From Alopecurus myosuroides (lineage: Eukaryota; Streptophyta; Magnoliopsida; Poales; Poaceae), in contig CM054058.1 in NCBI GenBank assembly GCA_028641055.1, forward strand, positions 501,411,919-501,475,918: DNA of 64,000 bases. Direction: 5' to 3'. The position numbers and the translations under genes were made by a program. Position 1 is the first letter of the stretch. Each line of letters starts with the position of its first letter. A model generated the notes under the pieces. The model was not told the DNA's origin and did not search any database. It was given only the letters and a program-made list of their open reading frames with translations. This document shows, in pieces, positions 11,456 to 22,225 of this stretch.

Positions 11456-12355
11456 TGTCGTGGTGGTATCACGGCAGACGCCATGGGATGGCTTAATGTT
11501 GGGGCCGATGGACGCTGGAGGTGATCGGGGAGGGATCACACGGCGAGTAGCCGCGTGTAGGATGTATCAAACACTGCAAACAACAGAATCTTACCCAGGT
11601 TCAGGGCCCTCGTGTGGAGGTAACACCCCTACTCCTGCCTTTCTCTCTATATGTGTATTCACCGAGTAGCCACAGTACAGTTCAGTCCTTCAGCCGAGTA
11701 GCCACTCTAGCTCTCTAGTTCTCTCTATGTGTAGCGAAGCAATCCAGAGTGTCGACGTGTGTGAACTAAGCAAGCGAACCTCTCACAGAAGGAGGCAGGG
11801 CACCTTATATACGGGTGCCCAGCCGGATAGAAAAAGACAATAAGGTATAACTGACTGGACAGGCACACTGCAGAACAGAGCACGCCTCCGGGTTCTCGCT
11901 GACGCTGGCACTGTAAGTCGTCGCGCCGTTCGGAGATGGGACCTGTCCACCCTTGTCAGTGAGATAGGGTAGGCCCCTAGCACTGTCATGTCCCCTCTGT
12001 CAGTGACATGACTTGACAGGCGCCTACTGCACTGTAGCCACGCCGTAGCGCGGATAATCACGCGCTTCGTAAGTTGAACCGCACGCCGGTACGGACGCAG
12101 GATACGCGGGATCCTTTGTCAGAACGGCTCCATTGACTTCTGGCCCGAGTAGGAAACCACTCCCTCTACTCGGACCAACTCCTCTACTCGGAGGAACATA
12201 ACTTCCTTGATTCTTCCTTCTGGCCATTGGTGGGTACGACCGGATAGCAGCCTACCGGGTAGCAAGTACCGGGTAGCCAGCTCCTTAGTCAAACATCACC
12301 TTTGACCTTGCCTTTAGCACTTGCCTTACCCCTACTTGGGGGTAACCCCCCGACA
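11456..12355 (-). repeat. Outer element 3' LTR
   Basis: 900 bp. On the minus strand it runs from TGTCGGGGGGTTACC to CCACGACA. A TATA box (TATATAAG on the minus strand) lies at 11804-11812. The motif CTACTCGG or CCGAGTAG occurs repeatedly. Confidence 0.93.
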
Positions 12356-12869
12356 TTAGTCCCCGAAGCTGGTAGAGTCCTGCGAAATTGTTCAGTGGGC
12401 CCTGCCAGCTTAAAAACTAACCTTGTCTCTGTAACTAGAAAGGGCAGAGTAGCACCTCCGTGTAGCCCATAACTCTTGCTCGAACCTCCTCTTCTCCGAG
12501 TGGCACTGTCTTTCTTCTCTGATGCCGAGTAAAATGACTTAGAGAAATTTCGAACTCATTCCCGCTGAATCAGAGCGAATCCCCTTCTCCGTGTCGCTAC
12601 AGGGCACGTGTCACACCCCCGTACCCCCGACGCCTCGGTGCCTGGGATACAGTAGGCCACGCGCCAATAACTGCAACCTGGGCCCACTAGCCCGTTAAGT
12701 CACTTCAACCGCACTTAAGTGCCCACGATCTTGACGTGGGATTAACTGCGCCCGTTACGCGTGCGATATGCGCTGTGTGTGTTTCTAACGGCTGCGCAAC
12801 CCACGCCGCACGATCTCGGCGCACGATCAATCCACGGTTAACTCACCAGTAACTGCAACTCGAGGGGGG
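12356..12869. other. Outer element 3' untranslated region and antisense gene upstream region
   Basis: The segment next to the LTR reads, on the minus strand, CCAGCTTCGGGGACTAA. The CGGGGACTA type polypurine tract is usual for plant gypsy elements. The rest has no reading frame with recognisable content and lies upstream of the antisense gene promoter. Confidence 0.6.
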
Positions 12870-13098
12870 GAGATAAATACCCCCTCGACTCCCCCTTCTT
12901 CTCTTTCCTGCTCATTCCAATCTCCTGCCCCTTCGTCTCTCCGCCGCCGTCGAGCACACCGCCCCCGCAACCGCTTGCCGCGCCGCTGCTCCACGCGCCG
13001 CCGGAGAGACAGAGAGAGATTTCTTCCGCACCCAAACTCCGATCCGCATCTCCCACTAGCGCCTCCGCCTCCCATCTCCGTCGCGCATCTCCGTCACC
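12865..13098 (+). promoter_or_regulatory. Probable promoter and 5' UTR of the outer antisense gene
   Basis: GAGATAAATACCCCCTCG at about 12870 is a plant-type TATA context. It is followed about 30 bp later by a pyrimidine-rich stretch (CTCCCCCTTCTTCTCTTTCC), then a 5' leader of about 190 bp up to the ATG at 13099. This is the usual layout of a plant RNA polymerase II gene and lies on the strand opposite to the retroelement. Confidence 0.6.
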
Positions 13099-16000
13099 AT
13101 GGCCGCCCACGGAGATGATGATGCCGCCGCCCGCGCCGGCTGGGAAGGCTCTGAGGTCACCGTCGAGGATTGTCAGTGGCTCGTAAACACGCGCCGCATG
13201 CCTCCCGGTGTGATGTGCCGCCATCCAGGTACGGAGATCGTACCCAAACCAGAGAAAGACGAATATGTCGTTTTCCTTGCGCACTTCAAGCGCGGCTTCG
13301 GCCTTCCGATTTCCGATTTCTTCTCCAAATTGCTCAAACACTTTGGCCTTCAGCCACACCATCTTCCACCCAACTCTCTCATCATGCTTTCCACCCACGC
13401 CGTGGTGTGTGAAGCCTTCCTGGGCGTGTACCCAACTATCCACACTTGGGCTCGCTACTTCTTCCTCCATAAACAGTGTATCCCCAATCCGGGTAAAACA
13501 GACAGCGTCCACACCATGACCCAGACGGGATGCGCCATGATGCTGCAGCGCTCCACTGGTAGCCATCCGCGAGCTAAGGGATTGGAATCTGTGCGCAAGT
13601 TGCAGCGCAGCTTTCTCTACGCGAAGAATGTCGCCATTGAAGACGGGAAGCCGATCCAGGACCGGATAGGCCTTCCCAAGTTCAAGAATGCCCTGCCAAC
13701 TCAGCAGAACTGGGGTTACCACCCGAAGACCACCATTGAGGATGTCATCCAGGTTGAGCGACGCCTGGCCGAGTTGCGCGAAGAGGGGCTTCGCCAAGAT
13801 GATCCAATTGCATGCTGGATCTCACGCCGAGTACTCCCGCTCCAGTGCTGCTCGCACAAGATGTGCTACATGGGAGGAGCCCGTGACTGCACAAGGACCA
13901 CAACTTTCGAGCTCACCAAGGCCGAGGTGGCTGTCTGGGCCAGGTCCATCATGCATACCACGCTCAATGACAATTGGTTGTATGGCTTCGAGCCGTATAG
14001 CCGCACCAAGCTTATCGGACATGTTAGTGCTTTGTTTTTTTTACTTCTGCACTGCGATACCGAGTAGATGGCTTCTCAGCTTTGTATGCTTAGTATTTGC
14101 ATGCTGCACCGAGTAGAATACCACAAACATCCTGTTGGCTTTTTATGCTGTGTGTTTGCATGCCATATCGAATAGAAATCCTTAGCTGAATATGCTTTGT
14201 GTTTGCATGTTATCCCGAGTAGAAATACTTAGCCAAATATGCTTTGTGTTTGCATGCTGCTCTGAGTAGGACCACATAGTTGAGAACTCAACCCACAGTG
14301 CTATCTTGCTTGCCTTCATAGGACATTGATCGTCAGCGACAAGAGGATGAAGAGGTCCTTGATGCCAACTGGCATGCTGACCGAGAAGAGGATGATGTGA
14401 AGGCCTACGACACCCAGGACACTCTCTGCATCCCTCACGCTTCTCAGCCTGGTAAGCACCGAGTCGACGCGTCTATCCGGGACTGGTCCGAGGATGACGA
14501 AGGTGACCAAGTTCACCTTTCTGATCTCGAGTAGCGCGCTCTGATTTCCTTTTCTGTTTCTGGATCCCTTTTCTCTTCTACTCTGCAGAGGATCTTGAGC
14601 AGGACGAAGACGAGGAGCCCCTTGAGGTTAACCCTCAATCCGTGGCAGCTCCCAGCACTCGGAAGAGAGTTGGCAGCGGTGCCCAGGATCCTGCTCCCAA
14701 GAAGCCCAAGAAGGCGGGTAGCAAGAATGTCACCAACAACAGAAGGCAACCCCCACCCGCAAAGGGTAAGTTGCTCCATCCGAACACCAACTCGCTACTG
14801 CTTCTCGTTGTTCTTCTCCTTCTCTCTTTCTGAACTCTTTCTTTCTTCTCATCCATCGATCCTCTGGATGCTGATGCTGCCGCGGCTCCCACTCGCACCA
14901 AGAGGAAGGCCGTCGTGGACCTTGAGTCACTCGTCGGCCTCTCCGACGATGAAGATGAGCCAGTGCAGCAGGATAGGACGCGTGCGCCCTCTCCCGTGAA
15001 GTTGGAAGAAGAAGACACCGGCGCCGAGAACACGGGCGCTGGTGACCAAGATGGTGAGAACTTGGAGCAGCAGACCTACGCGCACCAGAGTGCGCAGGAT
15101 GCTGGTCACAACGAGACGCCTCCCTCTCCCCCAGCTACCTCAGCTGGGGAGAATGTTGAACAAGATGCTCAGAACCGAGACCGTGCCGCCCTTGAGTGGC
15201 CAGATGACAACACCGAGCAGCAGGAAGAACAAGCCAGGCCGCGGGTAGAAGAACATGTTGACACAAGACCCGATCCCGCTGCCGAGCAGCGGGTTGAGAA
15301 GACCGTGGTGGAGCCTGTGCTCCAGAGCCAAGTGCAGCCAGATGCTGCGCAAGGTAGCCGGCCCCCTGTGCCACCTACCCAGCACGCTACTCCACCAACT
15401 GCACCAAGCCCTCCACCAAAACAGAACACATCCAAGACTGCATCTCAGCTGATGCCTCCACCCTCTTCACGCCAAGTGCCTCCGTCCGCTTCTCGGGTGG
15501 ACACTGCTCCCAAGAAGGCCACCAAGCCTGAAGCTACAGCTGTTCGGAAGAATCCACCGCGCAAGTTTGCGTAGTACGGGGATCTGATGCCACCACCCAA
15601 GGCGCCAAAGAGCACGCAACTCACCATTGGCGTCGCTGCTGGATCTGCTGGCCCAGGCGAAGGGTCGAGTGCCGGAGGTGCTGCCCGCGCACAAGGCAGC
15701 TGGCCATCATACCTGCTGCAGGTATCCCAGCAACACGGCATCTCCCTGGCCAAGGGCGTGAAGCGGCTTTCCGCCCTGAAGGAAGGCCAGGCCAAGGCTG
15801 TGGCTGCCCAGTCCAAAGCCAAGAAACCTCTTGAGTTCCACTCGCGCGAAGCCAGTGAGGACGAGATTGAATCAGAAGGGCTAACCGCGGTCCTGGACCG
15901 GGTAGGTTTCGTTGACAAGGTGTGGGAGAGCGACGCTCACGACATCGATAAGTGGAACGGCAGCACTCTAGGCGCAGTTGACCACTACCGCGTCGATTGG

Positions 16001-18104
16001 AACAAGGCCGACATCGGCTCTGTTCCAATGACCATTGCCTCCAACACATGCACACTAGCCGGGAAGCTGTTCTGCCTCCGCAAAGCCGCCGAGGACATCG
16101 AGCAAACATATGTCATAAGTTTCTCTTTCTTTTCTTGCTCTTCTTGCTTTTCCGAGTTGCGGTTTTTCTTTTCTTCTTCTCTTCTTTTCCTCTTAGCTAC
16201 TCCCTAGTCCCCGAGATTCGGGCCGAGTAGACAGGTGCTCAACCGAGTTGCCGTCTTCTCGGGCCAAATCTTCCAAAAATAATTTCTAAATCTTTTTCTT
16301 CTCCCACAAAATAGCCTCCTGAAGAGGACCAATGTGTTCCGGCGGCTGCTCTGAAACCACAGCGTCGCCAAGAACCGCCTCGCGGCTCTTGAAGCCGAAC
16401 GCAAAGATGATGCCACGATGGAGCAGGCGGCACTGGACCGCGCCCTCCAAATTTCTGAGCTAGAAAGTAAGCCTTTAGCTATTCGGTTTGTGCGTTTTGT
16501 GTTTACGCCCGTGTTTGCTTTTTGCTATAACCCTGTTTACTCTACAGGCAAATTCAACGAGCTGAAGGAGCAGCATGAACACTGCCATGTCTTTTCTTCC
16601 TCTGCCGAAAGCAAAATCAAGCAACTGGAAGGTGAGTTGCCAGCTACTCTGCACTTGTGCTTCTTCCTTTACTTGGTTACCCTGCTAACAGTGTTGTTCT
16701 TCTCGCAGAAGAATATAAGACATTCCGGGAGCAGCATCTCAACTGCTTGATGCCTGCCGATGTGCAGTAGCAGCTGGCCACCCGAGATGCAGAGCTCTAG
16801 AATGAACGCGACGCAGAGCGCGCCGAGTTCGAGCAGATGCAGGTCCAGCTCAAGTCTGCCCTCCAGGCTGCCTGGGATCAAGCTGCCGAGAAGGAGGAAA
16901 TCAAGAAGACAGCAGCTGCCCGAGAAAAGACGCTCGAGATGGAGCTCTCGGTGGTGAAGAAGCATAACGATCAACTCATGCTCCAGATCGCCAACGCACG
17001 CAAGATTGAAGGCAGGCACATTGCTGACGAGGAGGATTGGAAGATCAAGCTGGATGCTCTGCTGGGGGATCTCCAACGTAAGTTTCCTCTTCTCTGCACT
17101 TAGCTGTTTCTCTTCTCCGCTACTTGGCTTGCTTTTCCTCTCACTCTTTATTCTTGGTTTCATCTCTTCTCTGCCTCCATTTCTAACTCTTATTGGTTTC
17201 TCTTTCAGATATCTTCCCTGATCTTCGTGCCGCTAGCACGCCTGCTCTGGCAAAGGCACAGCAACTCCGAGCTGATTCCGAGATGCCTGTCAATACCAAG
17301 TCCACTATCAATGACAACCTCACGAGCATCAAGACTCAACTCCGCCAACTCAGGGGCCTGGGCACCACCATGGTGTCCACCGCATATAAGCTACATGATC
17401 TGTTCTGGCCAGACCAATCTGCGCCAGACAGATTAGTTGACATCGCCGAGAAGCTGTAGGGCGTGAAGGCCGAGTTGAAGAAGTGGCGCGGTTCGGCAGC
17501 TCGGGAAGGAGCGGATGAGCTTCTTCACTTCATCTGCAGCTGGTATGAGAACCTCGACCTCGACAGGATCCTTGAGATACGCCAAGACTCCAAATGGACC
17601 AAGGATCCCGACTGCGTTGATCGCCGGAAGGCAGTAGCCTACGAGATCGCTTCCTACGCGGACACCGCCACCTTCATCGACGGCCTCCCCGAGCCAGATA
17701 CCGAGGCTGAGGAAGAGGACGATGGTGAAGATGAGGACACCGAGTCAGAAGACTTGAGCATGTTCGAGCAGGATGCCGCGAAGGGAGATGCCGAGAAGGG
17801 AAAGGGCAAGGTTGATGCAGAAGCCGAGGAGCCGGAAGGCAGCGGTCAGGAGGCCACCATCACCACCGAGATGGTGATCCAGCAAGCTGCTCCCGAGTTG
17901 GGCTCAACTGCTGGCACGGCACCTGACGCCGAGGCGCTACTCAGGACTCAGTCCACTGCATCCACCTCTGCCACCGATCCCATCTCGGTTGCCACTGCAA
18001 CTTCAGAAGCTGCCAACGCCAACACTGAAGCTGATGCTGCCAACACCAACGCTGAAGCTGATGCTGCCAACGCCAACGTGGACAACACCGCTACCTCCAA
18101 CTAG
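13099..18104 (+). pseudogene. Outer antisense gene: Transposase_28-like protein, multi-exon, decayed
   Basis: Exon 1 (13099-14022) encodes 308 residues with 'FLAHFKRGFGLPISDFFSKLL' and 'LPPNSLIMLSTHAVVCEAFLG', matching the plant 'putative gypsy type transposon' (Transposase_28) domain. Exon 2 is 14322-14451 and exon 3 starts at 14589. Later exons (about 14870-16110, 16310-16467, 16549-16631, 16711-17080, 17210-18104) encode acidic, Pro/Gln-rich and coiled-coil segments. The last exon ends in Ala/Asn/Thr-rich repeats at the TAG 18102-18104. Premature TAGs at 15572, 16768, 16798 and 17457 break the protein. Each would be a one-base change from CAG. The role is unknown. Related accessory genes occur antisense in Tat-lineage elements such as Grande. 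Confidence 0.8.
14023..14321 (+). repeat. Degenerate tandem repeat inside intron 1 of the antisense gene
   Basis: About four imperfect units of 48-58 bp. Each has a CCGAGTAGA-like start, an A-rich middle and an end close to TATGCTTTGTGTTTGCATGC. The array fills most of the intron between donor GTTAGTG (14023) and acceptor CATAG (14321). Confidence 0.75.
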
Positions 18105-18757
18105 TGAATGCCTGAAAAACTATCTCCTTAAACTTTTATCAGATCCCCGGGATGCCGGGTGCAAATGTATCAAACTATTAAGTCTTTGTTGCTACTCAAT
18201 TTTATTCCATTTGAAGTTTGATATTTTAGCAACTCTGGCTCAATGCCGGGTTGCGTTATTATGCAAGTCCCCGAGTTGCATTTTTTATCCACTCTTTCTT
18301 TTCGTATCAGCTCTTACCTGCCACTTGTGGCTTTTTTGGTAGTCGAGTCACAAGATTTCAAAGTTGGAGTTTCAAATACTTAGCCACTTAGAAAAATCAT
18401 AGTAACGCTGCCCACCACTTAGCCGAAAAAAGACAACAAAAAACAGTAAATAACACTCTATTAGGTTGCCACACGCTTCCTTTCCTTAGCAGCTTTTCGT
18501 GTGTTCATTGACCTTTGGCTTGTTCTCTGGCTTGCCATGAAGCCGGGTTGTGGACAGCAGCAGAGTCGCAGAGTTGGCCCATGAGTTTGAACACACTACT
18601 TTACGTGCTTTTGAAATTCTAAGTGGTTTAACCGAATAGACAAAGTAAGAACAAAAATAGACACAAGGAGCAATTTGGACGAGGGAAGTCCCCGAGTTCG
18701 ATTTCAGATTGTCGAATAGAAGTTTAACTCGGATAAGGAAGTACATACACAGTTTGC
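18105..18757. other. Spacer between the convergent antisense gene and pol ends
   Basis: The antisense gene (plus) and pol (minus) end facing each other here. No gene seen. It includes the 3' trailing sequence of both and several GAGTTG and CCGAGT repeats. Confidence 0.55.
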
Positions 18758-21700
18758 TCATGAGTGAAAACGTCGGAGTAGAGCTACATTCCAGGGGCGC
18801 TTAGATTCCTCTCCTGCTCTATCCGGACTGTTCTTCTGGGGTGACTGTGCGTCCACCAGATAATAGGCATCATTGTGCAAAGCCTTGCTCACAATGAAGG
18901 GCCCTTCCCACGGAGGGGATAGCTTGTGCATCCCGGCCGTGCGCTGCACGAGCCTAAGGACCATGTCTCCTTCTTTGAAAACCCTTGGGTTCACTTTCCG
19001 GCTGTGATAACGCCTCAAGTTTTGCTGATAAACAGCTGAACGTGACAGAGTTAGCTCTCTTGCTTCTTCTAGCAGGTCAACGTCATTTTCTCGAGCTTCT
19101 CTCGCCTCCGCCTCAGTGTAGAGGGTTACTCGGGGCGAGTCATGCTCTAGGTCAGTGGGCAACACGGCCTTAGGTCCATATACCAGAAAGAATGGTGTGT
19201 AGCCGGTTGACCGGTTAGGGGTAGTCCTTCGACTCCACAACACCGCTGGCAACTCGTCTAGCCAACACCCAGGTGTTTTCAGCAATGGCTCAATCAGCCT
19301 TGGCTTTATGCCTGATAGCACCATGCCATTTGCTCTTTCCACTTGCCCATTGGAGGCGGGATGCGCAACAGATGCAACATCTAGCCTGATCCGCTTCTCT
19401 CTGCAGAATCTCGCAAAAGCACCCTCAGCAAAGTTTGTGCCATTGTCCGTGATGATGCTGTGCGGGTAGCCATATCTCAGGATTATATCCTTCAGGAAAC
19501 TCACAGCTGTGGCTCCATCGCACTTCCGAATAGGCTTCACCTCAATCCACTTGGTGAACTTGTCAACCATGACTAGGATGTGAGTCATGTTGCCTCTAGC
19601 CGGCTTGAAAGGACCAACCATGTCCAAACACCAAACAGCAAACGGCCAAGTAATAGGAAGGGTCTTTAACTCGGAAGCTGGCATATGAATCTTACTTGCA
19701 AATCTCTGGCAGCCGTTGCACTTCCTCACGATATCTTCAGCTTGCTTCAAGGCAGTGAGCCAAAAGAAGCCATGCCGAAAAGCCTTGTTAACTAGAGCCC
19801 GAGAAGAGGCGTGATGCCCGCATTCCCCTTGATGTATCTCCACCAGAATTTCTTCTCCTTCCTCTAGCTCCACACAGCGTTGCAGCACGCCAGTGGGACT
19901 CCTTCTATGGAGCACATCTTTGAAGATAGTATAGCCTTTGGATCTTCTCTGGATTTGCCTTGCGGTGACCTCATCATTCGGCAAGGTACCGTCCCTTAGA
20001 AAGGATAATATGGGCAGAGCCCAACTTGGTGTCTCCCGGATGGGAAACACTGGTTCGTCCAGTTCCATTGGAACAGCCACCACTGCCTCTTTAGGGTTGA
20101 GGATGAGATCACGAGTCCCCGAGCACTCCGCAAGGACCCCCTCGATGAAAGAGACAGTCCCCGAGTTAGGAGGGGCAGTCCCCGAGTAAGAAGGGACAGT
20201 CCCCGGGTTGCAGGCGCCAGTCCCCGGGATGGATACGGCAGTCCCCGGGTTCTCTTTTGCAGCCTCCCAGTCAATCTCCATTGGAACAGCTTCCTCGCCT
20301 GGCAGAGAAGGAACGAATATAGATTCCGAGTTGGGGGATGGCTTGATAGATGGCTTTCTCAAATGCTCCCGGGCAATCCCAGCAGGGATGTATAGCCGAG
20401 AAGACCCCAACTTGGACAGCACATCAGCTGCCTCATTCTCTGCTCTGTGTATGTGTTGGAACTCGCATCCTTCAAAGAATCCAGTCATGGTTTGCACCAG
20501 AAACCGGTATGAGGCCATGTTTGCATCCAGAGCATCCCAGGTACCAGAAAATTGTTGCGCCACTAAATCCGAGTCGCCATAACATATGATGTGTTGCACG
20601 CCAACCTCCTTGGCCACCTTCAAGCCGTGTACCACAGCCTCGTACTCTGCTACATTGTTGGATGCCTTGAAATGGATCTGCAGCACATACTTGAGTTGAT
20701 CCCGCTTGGGTGACGTGAGCACAACGCCAGCACCAAGGCCTTCCTTCACTTTGGAGCCATCAAAATGCATCTTCCAGTAGTTGGCTACTGGTGAAGGAGG
20801 CTCATACTGCACCTCAGCCCAATCCACCAGAAATTCCACCAGAATCTGTGACTTGATGGCTTCTCTTCTCGCGTACGCAGGAGCGTACGGGGCCAGCTCA
20901 ATCGCCCACTTGGCTACTCTGTCACTTGCTTCCTTGCTGCCCATGATATCCGAGATGGGAGCAGAACTCACCACAGTGATGGGATGCTCTTGGAAATAGT
21001 GCTTCAGCTTCTTGGCGCCCAGGTACACGCCGTAAGTCATCTTCTGGTAATGTGGGTAGTTCTGCTTGGAGCTGGACAACACCTCACTGAGATAGTACAC
21101 TGGCCGCTGCATAGTCTTGCCTTCCTCTTCTCTTTCCACCACAATCACAACACTGACCACTCGGTTAGTTGCAGCAATGTACAGCAGCATTGGCTCTTTG
21201 GGTAGCGGACTAGCCAAGATGGGAGCGCTACCCAGCATGGCTTTCAATTCCTTGAATGCTACATTAGCTTGCGGTGTCCAGACAAACTTGTCACTCTTCT
21301 TCATCAATTGATACAGAGGCAAGGCCTTCTTGCCCATTCTTCCTAGGAAGCGGCTCAGAGAAGCCAAGCAACCAGTGAACTTCTGCACATCCTTCAGGGA
21401 TCTCGGCAAAGACATGCTCTCTATAGCTTTTATCTTTGAAGGATTGGCCTCAATGCCCCGACTGGATACCAAGAAGCCGAGTAGCTTGCCAGCCGGGACG
21501 CCAAAGGTGCATTTAGTTGGGTTCAACTTCATCTTGTACTTGCGCAAGTTGGCAAATGTTTCCTCAATGTCACTAAGCAGAGTATGTATTTTATTCGTTT
21601 TGATGACAATGTCATCTACGTACACCTGCACAGTTTTGCCAATTTGATCATGCAAGCATTTCTGCATGCATCTCTGATAGGTAGCCCCAGCATTCCACAA

Positions 21701-22222
21701 CCCAAAACACATGACACGATAGCAATAAGCCCCGTACGGGGTAATGAAAGCAGTCTTTATTTGATCAGCAGGGTTGAGAGCTATCTGATGAAAACCAGAG
21801 TAGGCATCTATGAAAGACAAAAGCTCACAACCAGCAGTGGAATCGATCACCTGATCTATGCGGGGTAGCGGGAATGGATCCTTGGGGCAGGCCTTGTTCA
21901 AGTCGGTGTAGTCGACGCACATGCGCCACGCGGTGTCGGCCTTGGGGTCCTCCTTCTTCTTCTCAACCATAATCGGGTTGGCTAGCCAGTCCGGATGCAA
22001 CACCTCCATGATAAAGTTGCTTATCAGCAACTTGGTGATCTGATCACCGATAGCCTTCCTCCTCTTATCACCAAAGCGGCGCATAGCCTGCTTAAACGGC
22101 TTGGCGTCATGCCGCACATGCAGCGAGTGCTCAACCAACTCCCTCGGGACACCTGGTAAATCCTCGTTGGACCAGGCAAAGACGTCCCAATTCTCACGGA
22201 GGAAGTGGATGAGCTCGCTTTC
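18758..22222 (-). CDS. Outer element pol: RT, RNase H, second RNase H, integrase
   Basis: The frame is open from just after the amber codon (22225-22223) to a stop at 18758, about 1,154 codons. RT blocks 'WRMCVDYTDLNKACPKD', 'FGLWNAGATYQRCM' and 'YVDDIVIK' (near 21608-21625) are present. The first RNase H-like segment is short. A second RNase H follows ('MHFDGSKVKEGLGAGVV', 'YGDSDLVAQQ', 'HIHRAENEAADVLS'), which is diagnostic for the Tat branch. Then come a heptad repeat linker, an HHCC zinc finger and an integrase core with D..D..E ('WCLDMVGPFKP', 'ITDNGTNF', 'NGQVERANG'). No internal stop is visible, but the split gag makes the copy non-functional. Confidence 0.9.
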   Translation of the reverse strand, partial: ESELIHFLRENWDVFAWSNEDLPGVPRELVEHSLHVRHDAKPFKQAMRRFGDKRRKAIGDQITKLLISNFIMEVLHPDWLANPIMVEKKKEDPKADTAWRMCVDYTDLNKACPKDPFPLPRIDQVIDSTAGCELLSFIDAYSGFHQIALNPADQIKTAFITPYGAYCYRVMCFGLWNAGATYQRCMQKCLHDQIGKTVQVYVDDIVIKTNKIHTLLSDIEETFANLRKYKMKLNPTKCTFGVPAGKLLGFLVSSRGIEANPSKIKAIESMSLPRSLKDVQKFTGCLASLSRFLGRMGKKALPLYQLMKKSDKFVWTPQANVAFKELKAMLGSAPILASPLPKEPMLLYIAATNRVVSVVIVVEREEEGKTMQRPVYYLSEVLSSSKQNYPHYQKMTYGVYLGAKKLKHYFQEHPITVVSSAPISDIMGSKEASDRVAKWAIELAPYAPAYARREAIKSQILVEFLVDWAEVQYEPPSPVANYWKMHFDGSKVKEGLGAGVVLTSPKRDQLKYVLQIHFKASNNVAEYEAVVHGLKVAKEVGVQHIICYGDSDLVAQQFSGTWDALDANMASYRFLVQTMTGFFEGCEFQHIHRAENEAADVLSKLGSSRLYIPAGIAREHLRKPSIKPSPNSESIFVPSLPGEEAVPMEIDWEAAKENPGTAVSIPGTGACNPGTVPSYSGTAPPNSGTVSFIEGVLAECSGTRDLILNPKEAVVAVPMELDEPVFPIRETPSWALPILSFLRDGTLPNDEVTARQIQRRSKGYTIFKDVLHRRSPTGVLQRCVELEEGEEILVEIHQGECGHHASSRALVNKAFRHGFFWLTALKQAEDIVRKCNGCQRFASKIHMPASELKTLPITWPFAVWCLDMVGPFKPARGNMTHILVMVDKFTKWIEVKPIRKCDGATAVSFLKDIILRYGYPHSIITDNGTNFAEGAFARFCREKRIRLDVASVAHPASNGQVERANGMVLSGIKPRLIEPLLKTPGCWLDELPAVLWSRRTTPNRSTGYTPFFLVYGPKAVLPTDLEHDSPRVTLYTEAEAREARENDVDLLEEARELTLSRSAVYQQNLRRYHSRKVNPRVFKEGDMVLRLVQRTAGMHKLSPPWEGPFIVSKALHNDAYYLVDAQSPQKNSPDRAGEESKRPWNVALLRRFHS
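20125..20260 (-). repeat. 21-bp (heptapeptide) repeat inside outer pol
   Basis: Five in-frame units of 21 bp between the second RNase H and the integrase. Each unit reads as a heptapeptide around P/S-G-T. On the plus strand it appears as repeated AGTCCCCG. The third element has the same array with different unit sequences at 63425-63550. Confidence 0.8.
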
Positions 22223-22225
22223 CTA
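22223..22225 (-). other. Amber codon between protease and pol, outer element
   Basis: TAG in frame with both the upstream gag-protease and the downstream pol. The third element has a TAG at exactly the same place (61454-61456). It may be suppressed by readthrough or removed by splicing, or be an inherited defect. Confidence 0.75.

Noticed and set aside
12838..13797. Minus-strand frame of 319 codons opposite the antisense gene
   Set aside because: It covers the promoter and first exon of the plus-strand gene in mirror, while the plus strand carries the conserved domain and splice sites.
14022..14321. CRISPR-like array
   Set aside because: Units are imperfect without unique spacers, and the context is a plant intron.
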